Notes under the pieces: generated by a model | Told to the model about the DNA's origin: nothing | What the model saw: only the letters and a program-made list of their open reading frames with translations | The model's database searches: none | Part shown: positions 46,732 to 58,842 of the stretch, piece by piece | Numbering within the stretch: the stretch's first letter is position 1 | Layout: every line of letters starts with the position of its first letter | DNA from: Carya illinoinensis | Taxonomy: Eukaryota > Streptophyta > Magnoliopsida > Fagales > Juglandaceae | Assembly: GCF_018687715.1 (NCBI RefSeq) | Contig: NC_056756.1 | Coordinates: 33,455,980-33,519,979 of the forward strand | DNA: 64,000 nucleotides | Direction of reading: 5' to 3' | Program-made: the position numbers and the translations under genes

Positions 46732-47552
46732 ATTGTACATTGTTTGATTCAAACGAGTCATTATTTCTATTAATTGTGGTAGTACTTGAGAATTCAGCTT
46801 GAAAGCTGAATTGTTACCCTAGTGGTAAGAGTAACAATTTTCATTAGAAGTATTATTGTTCATACCAATGTAGATATAGAATACCTTTTAGTAATATGAG
46901 AAAGGATATGTAGGATTGATGAATGGTATTCCACATATTTGGAGAATTGTTTTGATTCTGAGAATACGATAGAAATTGTGTTTGAAAGAGTAATTTGATT
47001 AGGAGAAGCTTTAGCCTTAGTAGGATTCATTTATGATAATAGTATTACCACGCCGCCAGTAAATGATTTCTGGCAAAGCATTATCTTTATGGATACATAG
47101 ATCGATCTTCTTTTGAAGACTATTATATGGGGAGTAAAATCTTGGTCTTGAAGATTTATGTGAACATTAAGAACAAATCATTTAGAGTTAGAATAATTGA
47201 TAACTCATGATGGATAGAAGAGTTATGACAATCATAACAGAGAAAGTCTCAAGTTTAAGTTATTAACTGGTCTGTCATCGAAGGACCAACTAGGAAGATG
47301 ACTGATTGTTGCGATTATAAAGAAGTAAGTTAGTCCTAGACCAGTAGAACTCCTTAAGGTTTTTATTAACTTGAAGATTACTGAGAGTTTGGATATGCAT
47401 GATTAAATGCATATTTATATGAGTTATTGGATCATGTCATATATATGAAAATCCCTGAAAGAAATAAAATGGAGCACATAAAACATCTACTAGAAGATAA
47501 AAACACAAATATGAATATTTATGAAGTATTATTTTATTATCATAAAACAAAA

Positions 47553-47981
47553 TTACAGAAATTTGAGGCTCTTTGCCTCAATCTTTAAACGCTCTTGCTC
47601 TTCAAAAATTTGCATGCTTTTCCTATCTAAAGGAGTAACCACTCGAAAAGAAGAGTTAAACAAAGATTTTAAATCTCTGTTCTCTCGCTTTACTGCTTCT
47701 ATCTTCATGTTGGATTCCATAAGAAGCCTCTGAAGGATAGAAATATTCTCGTGGAGTTTGTCAACCCCACCAGTCCTGGATTGCAGTCGCTGAGAATATG
47801 CGACAATGGCTGATGAGTATCGAGTACCGAGACTCACAAGCTCGTAGATAAGTTCATTATCTGACTTATTAGTCAGATCATTATTGGATTGCATTATAGC
47901 ACCTACGGAAGAAGCATAAACAACTGGTGAACGAGGTGCAGAATACCTCATGTTTTGGTAATGAGAAGATTGTTGAGTCAT
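47553..47981 (-). CDS. Antisense 142-codon coiled-coil ORF inside the gypsy element (unknown function)
   Basis: Not recognised. A complete ATG-to-stop frame of 142 residues runs opposite to the retroelement. The N-terminal 35 residues are Ser/Gln-rich. Residues about 35-125 are charged and probably helical or coiled coil (segments such as DNELIYELVSL, GVDKLHENISILQRLL and IEAVKRENRDLKSLF). The C-terminus is basic. Supporting elements on the same strand: a TATA box (CTCTATAAAAAAA, 48081-48093) about 100 bp upstream, a CT-rich leader without ATG, four tandem repeats further upstream (48149-48322), and AATAAA downstream (47532-47537). It is the longest ORF in the element. It could be an antisense gene as described in some plant LTR elements, a captured host gene, or part of an older element in reverse orientation. 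Confidence 0.55.
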   Translation of the reverse strand: MTQQSSHYQNMRYSAPRSPVVYASSVGAIMQSNNDLTNKSDNELIYELVSLGTRYSSAIVAYSQRLQSRTGGVDKLHENISILQRLLMESNMKIEAVKRENRDLKSLFNSSFRVVTPLDRKSMQIFEEQERLKIEAKSLKFL

Positions 47982-48080
47982 TGCAAAGTGAGTAAGCAGA
48001 CAGAGATTGCAGAGTAAGAATGCAAATTAATTTCAGAAAAGTGAAGAATATGAGATGTGAAAGAAGATGAACTGAATAAT

Positions 48081-48093
48081 TTTTTTATAGAGA
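48081..48093 (-). promoter_or_regulatory. TATA box for the antisense ORF
   Basis: CTCTATAAAAAAA on the minus strand, with a CT-rich leader to the ATG at 47981. Initiation about 30 bp downstream would give a leader of roughly 70 nt. Confidence 0.5.
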
Positions 48094-48148
48094 AAATTAT
48101 GACGAATCATCTCTCGTGAAGTATTTCTCTACAAGAGACAAGAGCAAT

Positions 48149-48322
48149 GTAGTATCATAGTTGCAGTGCCTGACAACTACATAAGAACAAAGTAGTGTCA
48201 TAGCTATGCGGCGCCTGACAACTACAGAAGAGCAATGTAGTATCATAGCTGCGGCGCCTGACAACTACAGAAGAGCAAAGTAGTGTCATAGCTATGCGGC
48301 ACCTGACAGCTACAGAAGACCT
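48149..48322 (-). repeat. Four-copy 43-45-bp tandem repeat upstream of the antisense ORF
   Basis: On the plus strand the units start GTAGT(A/G)TCATAG at 48149, 48192, 48237 and 48280. Each contains GGCGCCTGACAACTAC or a variant and ends in AGA(A/G)CAAA/T. The position just upstream of a TATA box resembles an enhancer array. Confidence 0.88.
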
Positions 48323-48750
48323 ATAAAAATCATGCGGATCAGAGTTGTCTGGTCTAAAACAGAAGGCCACCAATTTTGTTAAAAAAAATATAAAAAAAAA
48401 ACGAAAAGAGAGAAAGAGAGGTTAACGGCTTAATTTTAATGAATTCTCTACTAATTATGGTATTTATAAGAACACTTAAAGTATATCGCTAATGTTTTTC
48501 TAAAGAAGAGTTTCGGAAGATTATTTACTTGAAGTTTTAGGTTTGAAGAGTGTGTCGATACAACTTGGCCAACCTTGTGGAAAGAAGTATAATATAATTG
48601 TTGATTAAAGTAAGAGAATTAAGGAATGACATAATCTCAAAGGCAAATATATACGGGATAGACAGCAAATTAGTAAGCAACACCTATTCCTTAACTTGTT
48701 ATTTCTTACTTCGATTTCGAGGACGAAATCTTTTTTTTAGGATGGGAGAT

Positions 48751-50181
48751 TGTAACAGCCCGCTAAAAATTCAATTGTGAAATTTCTATTAATCTTAGGA
48801 ACCTCGTGAAGACCCTATAAGTTTTCACGAATCCATTAATCGTATAGGTTTTTGTCTAACTACATAGTTAGTGTTATTATTTACTATGGTATCAGAAGCG
48901 TGTTTTTGATTATTGGAGATAGTTAGAAGTGTCAAAATGTATTATGGTTTGTATCATTAGACTCGGGGGGTTATTTAAGGTCTTATGGCGCAATAACATT
49001 TTTTCATATTTTCGGACAAAACGTCTGTTTAAAATTGTAGATATTATTGGATAAAAATATCTTAAGCTAATTTTGTGGATATTATTAGATAAAAATATTT
49101 TAAACTAATTTCGTGGATATTATTGGGTAAAAATATTTTGAATTGATTTTTGTAGATATTATTAGGTAAGAGAGTCCTACACTCCACTCTCACTTCGGGT
49201 AAGAGAGTCCTACACTTAACTCTCACTTCAGGTAAGAGAGTCCTACACTTAACTCTCACTCCAGCCTCATCTCTTCCATATCTCATCCATAAGTATCTCC
49301 AGCCACCTCTCCCCATGAAATTATTTTCATTTATACTTTCCATTAAAAGAATATCAAACACTCTCTCTCGGACAGCTTTTAGGTGTTCTTTTGCATGCCC
49401 ATTTCGAAGATTTTGTAAGTGCTTTATCATAAAGTCTCCTTCATATAAGTTGTTCCTTTTTTAGTCTAATTTACGTGGATATCTTATTTGTCCCATTTGA
49501 AAATCATTTGGTCAGTCAAATATTATGTAAACTATAAAAAGGTCATTCTGAAAGATAAACTGGAGAATATGTTATAGTTTGAAGTTTTTGACCAAACTAA
49601 TGGATAGATATTGGTCCGAAATTTTTATGGAGTATTGTTAACATGTATATATAACTATTGGTTGAGGATGTTTGCATGATTAAAGGTTTTGATGAAATAT
49701 TTCTTAGATTTAGAAACTTAGAAATTGGAAGAGGAAAAACAGTTTCTGTTTTGAGAAAGTTTAACTTTTTGGTGGTCTAAACCTATTCCAATGAAGGAGA
49801 ATCAGGAGCTGATCAACTAGACACAGTTGACTAAGCGACGGTATGACGTCAATGTTAATATAGTAGTTAATGCAAATTACTACTTGTACAATGGAGTTGC
49901 ATCTCTAGTACTTTTTTGATCATAACCATTTTGGACTAGTGTTGTGATCTGTTCAATGGGTCTTTATGTATGAAGTATGTTTTAAGCATTTGGGATATTT
50001 TCAATTTGGTGCATAGTATTGCTAAAGAAAAAAATTATTCGCTGCGAATATTGCATAATGTTAGATGAATGTTAGGAACATTGCATCTTATATGTCATGA
50101 ACGGGGGCAGGTAACCTTATGTTGCATGTCTCGACACTTCAAATGTCCGTCTGATCCCAAACGGAATTTGGGGGCGTCACA
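48751..50181 (+). repeat. 3' LTR of the nested gypsy element, internally deleted
   Basis: 1431 bp. It matches LTR1 up to CCTATTCCAATGA (49794) and then jumps to AGGAGAATCAGGAGC. The LTR1 sequence between 44245 and 45997 (1752 bp) is missing, with a TGA present on both sides. 1431 + 1752 = 3183, against 3184 for LTR1. Confidence 0.93.
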
Positions 50182-50340
50182 GGTCACGCAGAAGAGCTGG
50201 TTCTGCAGTGGAGGTGGTCGCGCAGAGCTGGTTCTACAGTGGAGGTGGTCACACGAAGGAGGTGGTTCTGCAGTGGAGGTGGTTGCGCGAAGGAGGTGGT
50301 TCTGCAATGTAGGTGGTCGCGCGGAGGTGGTGCGGATGAG
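50182..50340. repeat. GC-rich minisatellite, right part (MULE 2 leader)
   Basis: Continuation of the 31-34-bp repeat at 43104-43202 beyond the inserted retrotransposon, with about four units of GGTTCTGCAGTGGAGGTGGT. Confidence 0.8.
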
Positions 50341-50504
50341 ATCGTCGCGCGGAGGAGATGAGGCTGCTCGCTCGGGGAGCTCAAGTCAGGGTCGCTCGGA
50401 GCAGCTTGAAGACGACTTGGGAGGGAAAATGCCTAAACTAGCGTGCGGAAGAAGCTTTCGTGCGATTGTCCGAAATTTTTTTTATTTTTATTTTTATTTT
50501 TCGA

Positions 50505-50550
50505 CTGCCACGTCATCATTAGTGCGCAAATCCGTCCGCAAGTGGCCTGC
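50505..50550 (-). repeat. Right terminal inverted repeat of MULE 2
   Basis: On the minus strand it reads GCAGGCCACTTGCGGACGGA followed by TTTGCGCAC and GATGACGTGGCAG. Its outer 14 bases are less conserved with the left end. Confidence 0.85.
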
Positions 50551-50564
50551 ATGTAGAACTACTC

Positions 50565-51250
50565 TATTTAAAAAGTAAAAACCCAAGTCAAGTTGTAAAG
50601 GCATTGTTGAACAAAGGGAAGGATATCATTACCCAAATCAGAATATATTTAGTAGAGTATTGGTAGTAAGCTCAACAAATTTTAATTAAAATTTAGTTAA
50701 AAAATTTATTTTTATAAATTTTAACTAGTCACTTTTTACAACACTAAATAATAGGTTCAACAAATCTTTTACTATTCTATTAAAATATTGATTTTGAACT
50801 TTTTATATATTTTAATTCTAATTATAAGTTAAATATGATTATATTAAATATTATAGTTGTATTAAAGTTTATTATTGTATTAAATTTTATGGTTATATTA
50901 TAGTAATATTAAAATTTACGATTATATTATTATTATATTAAAATTTATGATTGTATTATTGTTATATTAAAGTTGATAGTTGTATATACTCCAGTCAAGC
51001 CACAACAAAAACCAAAATTGGGCAACAGTTCCTATATAATAATCCAACATTGGCCAAACCGTATTAGGTAAAAAGCTAAATCCCTTGAGTTTGCACAAAC
51101 GCTAACTGGTGTTTAATGGGAGGAGACTTTAGACCCAGTGCTACATAAGTGTAAATTTCGATAAGTAACAAGTTCCATTGCAATTTGGAGATGGGACAAT
51201 GGGTGAATTGCACAATTTCACATGTGTCTTCAATAATTTTGAAAACCAGG
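50565..51250. other. AT-rich spacer, possible MITE debris
   Basis: Repeated TTATATTAAA(A/G)TT(T/G)A motifs at 50820-50980 and a CCAACATTGGCCAAACC-like end near 51045. No gene recognised. Confidence 0.4.
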
Positions 51251-51259
51251 TCCATCCGG

Positions 51260-51425
51260 TGCTGCAGTTGGGAGACGATGGAGAGAGTTCTGTCCGTGTG
51301 CTTTTTGGACTGCTTTCGTTCAGTGCTACAGCTGGGAGACGATGGAGATTCTTCAATCCGTGTGCTTTTTGAGTTGTTCTCGTTCGGTGCTTTTGGGTTG
51401 CCCTAGCTGGGAGACGATGGGTTTT
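51260..51425 (+). repeat. 64-75-bp tandem repeat, three copies
   Basis: GGGAGACGATGG recurs near 51270, 51334 and 51409, each followed (with changes) by TCCGTGTGCTTTTTG and TCGTTC(A/G)GTGCT. It creates overlapping short ORFs on both strands but no recognisable protein. Confidence 0.75.
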
Positions 51426-54400
51426 GCTCAAAGTAAGGGAGATGAAAGGAAAATACAGTATTTTTTCGACTAAGAGAGAATGGACAATAGCGGGAAGTAA
51501 TATTTTATTCTAAAAATAACTTTAGCTAATTTCTTTACTTCAATAAATTTAATCAACTAAATGATTAATGATCAAATTTATTATAGATTTATTGAGCCTA
51601 TTATAATATTTTATTTCATATTTTAATTATTTTTTATTATAATTTAATATTATTGAACTTATTATTAGTGCTCCTAACAAGAGAAGAAGAAAAAAATAAA
51701 AAATTAGTTCAGAGTGATCAACCTTTTTTTATTATCTATTTTATATTATTTAATAATTTATATCTTTTTCATCGGAGTCTTGTCTGTTCAGATTATCATA
51801 TCATCGTATTTAATGCGACAATCTTTTGTCGGCGATGCTCAGGGATGCTAAGACATAGGCCCCGTCCTACGAGAAGAGGAATATCCCTAGCTTCCGTGAC
51901 TTTTTGGGTTCTCTCTTATTAATGTCTATTTCCTTCCACGCTAGGATATAGACTGGCCGTTACATGAGGATGGTTCAACTTCATTTGTTGCTATAGCTAA
52001 ATTTATTTTCTAGAAGTGTAGAGATCACGGCACCACACATCCAATTATATGTATTTATTACAAGAAAAAATATAATTATAAGTATAATTATATATTAATT
52101 TATGTATCAATATAATATGATTGATTAAAAAGTAGATTTTATTGAAAATAATGTTAATTTAAATTTTAAGTATGAATACATTAATATTGGTACACAGATT
52201 AGTGCGCGACTGTATTTGTATGTAGGAAAACTCTTATTACAATAATTTTGAGATTTAAGGGTTTGTTTATTTGTTCTGTTAAATGAGATTAATTTGTATC
52301 ATTTCAAGCGGAACGAAATTCTCATAGTCAGATTTTTATCTATCTTATAATTCATGTCAAATTATTGTGATTACATTTATACGTAACTTAGAAGAATACT
52401 TGAGACTCTCGAATAACTCAACATTTCAAGATCATGATACGAAGATAATCGTTCTAAGATATTATAGAGAGATGACAAATCTTTTATTTGTAGGTTTACT
52501 TCACTTTTTTAATAAGGTACATAAAATTTAAACCTCATTTGATTTCACAAATAATTTTCACTCACCTTATTTCAACACCTAGACGTTATTCTAACAAAAT
52601 TATGTTTTAATTTTTTAAATTTTTTATCTAATTATTATAATTTTTTAATATTTTAAATAAAATATAAAAAATAATTTAATTTTTTTAAATTTTAAAATAA
52701 ATTATATTATAATAATATTTTATTTTTATCGTATATTTTTTTAATTTTTTTTTATTTCTTAAAATTATATAAAATATATTTTATTATTATTCACAAAACT
52801 GTTTACTTTTCACGTCACCTCATCCTTGTAACCATACAAAACCGGTCCCGTGATAAGCAACTTTTATTGAAATTAATTAAGTAATTTAGCAAAGTCAATA
52901 ATAACTTGTGGTATTTCAAAAAAATAATAATAACTTGTGGGAAGTTAATGAAATTAAAGGTAACTTCTCTAATTACGTGGACACTGCAAAACCGTTGTTA
53001 CCTACTTACTGACAGCTGACAGGCAGTTTTTCTTCGTAATTTATTTCTTACTTTGAAGTTACAGTCAATAATTTTAAACTAATGATATTTATAATTATGA
53101 TTATATAAATATCATGTAATTTTTTTTAAAAAAATAAATTAATATAAAAATTAAATAAAAAAATTAATTTTTTAATTATAAATTTTATTAATTTTTAAAA
53201 CGATTACACGTGTCTATATATAATATTATTGATAATTTTATTAATCCAAGTGTCAGGCTGCCTATTTGTCCTTTAATAAATATATAATTAACCAAATCGC
53301 ACTATTTTCATCTATTAAAAATTAATGTTCAAACTCCAAACAACAAAATAACAATAATTTTTTAATAATATATCATACTTTTTTAAAAAATATATATATA
53401 CTTAATTTAAATACAATCATATATATATACTAGTAGTTGGGTAACGTCCAAGGGACGTTCGCCCAATGTATAAAAATATTATTTTTAAGAATTAATATTG
53501 TTTTTATTAAGAAAAAAAATTTGATTAATAATGTAATGCTTTTAGAAAAAAAAAATATAATTTCTAACATCAAATAGTAAGATAAACTTAAATCAGTTTT
53601 AAAGCATTTGGAATTAAAAAAAAACGAACCTTGAATCAAAACTGTGCAGCGCAGGAGATAAATCGTTAACAGTAAAGCAACGTGTAGAGCACATTTTTTT
53701 AGTTTAATAAAGCGATTATTTTTAAAAGTGATATAATTTTTATAAATAAATAAAATAATAAGGTTTTTATAAGATATTATTATTTGATTTTAATGTTTCA
53801 TAATGAATTTAAATTGATAAATAAATAATATTTTATTGGATAATTGTATTTGTAAATGTAGTTGGTAAATAGATTTAAACTTAATTATTTTACATTTCTC
53901 TTTATTTATATAAGGAATGAATAGAAATTTTAAATCACATATATAAATTATAATTTATATAAAATATCATATATATAATAGAATATAGAATATATATTTA
54001 TATAATTTATATAGATATATATATATATATATCTATATAAATATCTAATATACCTCCTAAATAAATGATCATTAATGCATGGGTTATAGGCTACATAAAT
54101 TTTAATAACTATGAATTTATTCATAAGTGATTTGGGAGAGAGATTAAAAAAATAAGAACTTTTAAGAAGAGAGAGAGTCATTTTAATTTATTCATGTAAC
54201 TAACGACGTTAGTTTTAACGGTAAAACAACAAAAACCGTTAAACCAACAAAATTCCGTTAGATAGCCACTTTATATATATGAAGATATATATTTAATTCG
54301 TTTAAGGTTTAAAAAAGGAGGATTCCGTCAATTTTCGGAGGCCAAAACTACTTATTGTAGAAAAACATATTAAAAGGACTCTTAAATTATAATGGTGGGT

Positions 54401-54463
54401 GGGTCCCATATGATCAGCATAGGTGGCCAACCAAGGGGAGAACTGAAAGTCTGATTATGAGAA
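51426..54463. other. AT-rich intergenic region, no gene recognised
   Basis: Very AT-rich throughout. Parts look like decayed MITEs: 52510-52870 (TTTAAATTTT-rich, ending near CCATACAAAACCGG) and 53080-53230, which resembles the MULE-type MITE family at 4463 and 18406 without clear ends. No ORF with a known motif. Confidence 0.4.
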
Positions 54464-54830
54464 CATTCACATTGGTCTATATATATATATATATATGAAT
54501 ATACAAAATCACCTCTTTTATATATCTATTTTATCATTCAAACAAAATTTTTACATTAACTTATGCATATTTAAAACAAAATAATAATAAAATATTATAT
54601 TTTATTATTTTGAAGGAGAGAGAAATAATAGAGAGTGTGTGGAAGAGTGTAGGAGGAAAAAGAAAGAATAAATAAAATATATTTTAGAGAATAAATAGTA
54701 AATATATAAAACTATAAAATCATTATTTATAACTAATTAAATATTTAAAAACCGATAATTTAATACAGTTGAATCTATGTTTAAATTATTAAAAAATAAT
54801 TTTATATATATATATAAACCAATGTGAATG
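54464..54830. mobile_element. MITE with 12-bp perfect terminal inverted repeats
   Basis: Starts CATTCACATTGGTCTATATATA and ends with the inverse TATATATAAACCAATGTGAATG; 367 bp, AT-rich, non-coding. The inverted match extends through an (AT)n tract at each end. Target duplication not resolved. Confidence 0.8.
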
Positions 54831-55359
54831 CTAAGAGTTAGTTTTGTCAACAGATGATCTAATAAATACTCACTGCTCCGTCTGTGACTGCGGCCCCACA
54901 AAATCAGTCCTCTAGTTTTGTCCACTATGGCGTACTTAATACTTTCAAGTATTCACTCTTTCTTTTTACAAATAAATAATAAAAAATTACCCATTCAACA
55001 AGAGAGCTGCATTATTCTATTTCCAGCGTCTTCCACACAACCCCCCCCCCCCCCCCAACGGAAAACTCTTTCCATTCTCTCTGTCAAAAACAACAAAACA
55101 CGTTTTGGCTGATATTCCCTCCTTCCTGAAAAAACTTATAATGAAATGGCTTTGATAATCATCTCAAGCATGTTGGTTTTAATATTTATACTTGATGTAT
55201 TATTTACCCTTAATGAAAAAGGAAATAACACAAGGATAGAAATTTACCTACACTAATTATAGATTAATCAAGATTTTCCGTACAAGATCTGCACTAATTG
55301 TTGCTACTAGCTTGATTAATCTCTTTTATAAAAGGTTGGACTTTTGGTACTGCATATAT
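54831..55359. other. Intergenic, with a C-run
   Basis: Contains an uninterrupted C-run near 55040-55056 and no recognisable gene. Confidence 0.5.
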
Positions 55360-57140
55360 CTCAGGAGGTTGTGATTTTGGTGGCTTAACGGTTGGCATGA
55401 CAGTTGTCTAGACATCTTCCTACAAGCTCATGGGGGTGAAGCAAATTCTGAGCTTGTCTCGAAGAAGAAGAAAATGGGTAGAGCTGAGCCCTTTCGTAAA
55501 GATGTCTACAAGTTATTCAAGTGTGGGGAGATATTATGTGAGAATGTCCTTTGCAGCTAACTTTTCTCTTATGGAATAGTAATTGACCTCAACATGTTTA
55601 GTACGAATGTGTAACATGAGATTAGAAGGCAAGGCTAGAGCACTGAGGTTATCATACCAAAGTGTACGAGGGATATCAATGGGCATGCAGAGCCAATATA
55701 GTTCTACAGTAGCCATAGCTAAAGACTTGCACTCAGCTTCGATACTAGACTTAGAAACAACAGTTGCTTCTTAATTAGCATTCAAACTTATCAAGGATTG
55801 AGGAAGACAGGATAGCCAATGGTAGAGCAGCAGTCATCAGGGTTCCCAGCCCAATCAAAATCACTATATGCTATGAGGTTGAGCGTGCCACAACCAAAGA
55901 GTAGACCATGTGTTAAGGTACCCTTGAGATAGTGGAGAACCCTCTTAGCGGCAGTCCAGTGAATGGTGGTGGGCTTGTGTATGAACAGTATTCAAGTGAC
56001 GGAACAATATTGTAGTGATCTAACTGACTGACGGTATGCTGACATTGTCCAAGGGATCACCATTAGAATGCGAGAGTTTGGCACTTGTAGGCAGAGGGGT
56101 CTTAGCTGGTTTAGCTCTAATTATCTTGCATTTCTCGAGGATGTCTGTAATATACTTGGCTTGGGACAAATGAAGGTTTGCTTCAGTGCAAAGAACTTGA
56201 ATGCCTAAAAGAAAATGGAGGGGCCCATGATCTTTCAAGGAAAAAGTGAGTTATAATACTGAAATTGCTTCCTGTTATAATGATATCGTCGACATAGTTG
56301 AGGAAAAATAGATAAACATTGGAATGATGCAAAATTAAACATAGAGTAGTCGACTTTGGCCTCTGTAAAACCAAGACCAAGTAAGGTGGTAGTAAGTTTG
56401 TTTAACCAAGCTCAAGGGGCCTGCTTAATGCCATAAATGGCCTTTTGAAGCTTACAAACATGGTTGAGATGGGCTGGATTGATTAAGCCATGTGGTTGCT
56501 CTATGAAGACTTCTTCCTCAAGGAAACCATGAAGAAAGGCATTGGATATATCTAGGTGCTTTAGGGTCCAATTGTAGTGAATTGCAAGAGTTAGAATGGG
56601 ACGGAAGGTTTCATTGTAATCTATCCTATCTTGTTGTTCGAATCCCTTAGCAACAAGTTAAGCCTTGAATCGATCAAGGGAGCTATCTGCCTTCTACTTA
56701 ACTTTGAAGACCCATTTATTGGTGATGATGTTCTTACGGGGGAGCCATGTGTAGAGGACCTATGTATTATTGGACTAGAGGGCAGTGAATTCTTCCTACA
56801 TGGCCTAGCACCAATGAGGGTATTTGTTAGTTTAAGCAAAGGTAATTGCTAGAATAGTGGAGTGAAATGCCATAGGATGATTGGTGGAATGATAGGGATG
56901 ATATCTAGAGAAGGCTTTGGTTTTTCTAAAGCCATCTTGGGAATGGGTAGTCATGGGATGAGAAGAGGTGGGAACAAGAGTGGGGTCTATGGGAGGTAAG
57001 TTATCAGAGGTGGGTTCTAAGGATTAGACAATCTAATTGACAATGGATGAAAGAGAATGGGAGTTGGTAGCATCAACAGTAGGAGAAGACTCTGTGGACA
57101 GAGAGGTGAGACCAAGGATGTGAGTGGGAATAGGAGAAGA
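55360..57140 (-). pseudogene. Ty1/copia polyprotein remnant (reverse transcriptase and RNase H)
   Basis: Minus-strand translation, across several frames and many stops, gives the ordered copia RT-RNase H landmarks: a W-VLYTWLPRKNIITNKWVFK-like start (about 56680-56790), LVAKGFEQQDRIDYNETF, LDISNAFLHGFLEEEVFIEQP, the catalytic NYVDDIIITGSN (YVDD at 56284-56295), LHFLLGIQVL...LSQAKYITDIL, SDFDWAGNPDDCCSTIGY, and RNase H with TLWYDNLSALAL...RTKHVEVNYY. Integrase, gag and LTRs were not identified. Frameshifts and stops are frequent, so this is an old, dead copy. Confidence 0.88.
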
Positions 57141-57164
57141 AGTATCTAATGGTTGGGAGGACTT

Positions 57165-57500
57165 TCTTCAAAACTATTGTCAATGAGAGTGATTCACAGA
57201 TAATAGTCAAGGACACTAATAGTAAGGAGGAGATCTAGGTAGACTATGAGATAGTGGTTTAAGATATTAGGAGATTACCTTCTAGCAACTGACATTGGTC
57301 TGTAAATTTTATTTATAGAGAGGCAAACAATACAACTCATATACTTGCTAAATTAGCACTTCACTGTAATGGTGAAAATGTGTGGACAGAGGGTCCCTTG
57401 CAGATCATGAATTCTATGTTGAGGGAGAAATACTGTAATGATTAGTTCTATTGAAAGTTAATGAAAGATACCATATATACTTCAAAAAAATAATAATAAT
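57165..57500 (+). pseudogene. 5'-truncated LINE remnant (RNase H-like end) with A-rich tail
   Basis: Reads HWSVNFIYREANNTTHILAK and LALHCNGENVWTEGPL, ending in a stop. This is the C-terminal RNase H-like segment of plant LINEs, where the pattern V-x-F/H-x-x-R-E-A-N-x-x-A/T-H-x-L-A is diagnostic. It is followed within about 50 bp by an A-rich tail (57485-57500). Upstream frames contain stops. It abuts the copia remnant. Confidence 0.75.
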
Positions 57501-58842
57501 AAGTGGGTTCATGGTTATGCTAAAATAATATTTTGGCCAGCAGCTGAGGTTCAATAGATTTAGTCAGTAAAATTGATGAAAGTTGAAATTACTGTAACTT
57601 TGTTGAGTCCACTATAGCTCATTTTTATACTTCTTAGTCAAATATTGGCCAAATTTTAACTTTATTGAATCCACTACTAGTACCTTTATATAAGTGTGAG
57701 TGTGCATATACTTCCTAAAAATGGGATTTAATGACCATTATCTAATAAGTGGGTTCATGCCATTATTACCATTTAGTGGGTTGTACGAGTGAAAACCCCC
57801 ATCTACCCTAGTCTCCAATTGGAGTCATAGAACTTTTCAAGAAACTACAAGATGATCCAAGGTTCACTACGTCCATACTTCAAATAAAAAAGTAGATAAT
57901 ATAATAATTTAGGACATTCGAATCATTATAAAGCACTCAAACATCTCCCACTTGAATTAACAAAGGAAACATTCATCATGCTCCTACACACAATTTCATA
58001 TTATGCAAATTAATACTTCGAGTTCCACCTACAGTACGTAGGTGATACAACTCAAGTCTTATATTTCTATTGTATTTGGTTTGATGATATTTATAACGAT
58101 CTAAAACAATCTCGAGTTGTATTTAAACTCGTACTCTTAAAAAAATTAGTCAATATCATAATCAGAATCCTTTAGTATAAAACGTTTGAACTAATTATAT
58201 ACCTTATTTGCTAATTTCTTATATATAATTTGGTGCAACTACAGATTGCATATGGCCTTAATTTTCCTCATTTATTCAGGTGTTGATCATGCTGAAGTGG
58301 CCATGTGGCTGGTCCAGTAGAGAGTTCAATGAACCTTTCCATCTGGTCACCATCGCACCTATCATCATTGTTGGCCATACTATATTTGGGATTGTACTTT
58401 TATTTTTGCAGGCCTCATGATTTATCTTCTCCATCGACTCCTACTAATACCTCATCGGTACGACTTATTGTTATCTTCACCAACCCAATTAAGCATGTGT
58501 TCGATCTTCCTCGTTGCTAAAATTTCGCACTACCATGCGCATCATCACATGTACAGATTCATCTCCCTCAAAGCATTTTTTTTTTTTTTAATTTTTGAAA
58601 TCGAAGCAATTAATTAATGTTTTAGTCTTCTTTGGCTAACTAGGAGTCAAAATACAAACTTATTATTTTTTTATTGGTGAAAAAAATAAGTAAAGTCTTC
58701 TTATTATTAAAAGTTTAATATTTATATAAATATTATTATGTCACCTGTGGTCCGAAATTAAACACTTAAAATGATTTTTGTTAGAAAAAGACGACGGTCC
58801 ATTTTGGCTACCACTCGTATCACTCCAATTCGTCTCTCTGTC
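57501..58842. other. Upstream region of the KFB gene
   Basis: AT-rich, with no ORF that I can assign. Motifs near 57530-57670 (TTTTGGCCA, ATATTGGCCAAATTTTAAC) resemble the ends of the MITE at 60981. Confidence 0.45.

Larger units (their letters stand above)
43203..50181 (+). mobile_element. Ty3/gypsy-type LTR retrotransposon with 3.2-kb LTRs, nested in MULE 2
   Basis: LTR1 is 43203-46386 (3184 bp) and LTR2 is 48751-50181 (1431 bp, internally deleted). Both run TGTAACAGCCC...CGTCACA. The flanking 5-mers GGTCG (43198-43202) and GGTCA (50182-50186) are a target duplication with one change. TGGTATCAGAGC at 46390-46401, a primer-binding site for initiator tRNA-Met, lies three bases after LTR1. 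A purine-rich AGGATGGGAGA tract precedes LTR2, after a GAGGACGAAAT-type pol end typical of plant chromoviruses as I recall. The 2.36-kb interior keeps little of gag-pol but carries an antisense ORF at 47553-47981. Non-autonomous as it stands. Confidence 0.9.

Noticed and set aside
47521..47733. Plus-strand ORF opposite the antisense coiled-coil ORF
   Set aside because: Shorter than and contained within the overlap of the 142-codon minus-strand frame, and without promoter or domain evidence.
48149..48322. Four regular repeats considered as a CRISPR-like array
   Set aside because: The units are contiguous with no unique spacers, in a plant retroelement; it is an ordinary tandem repeat.
50069..50578. 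169-codon plus-strand ORF
   Set aside because: It spans the end of an LTR, a minisatellite and a MULE terminal repeat, so it is composite by chance.
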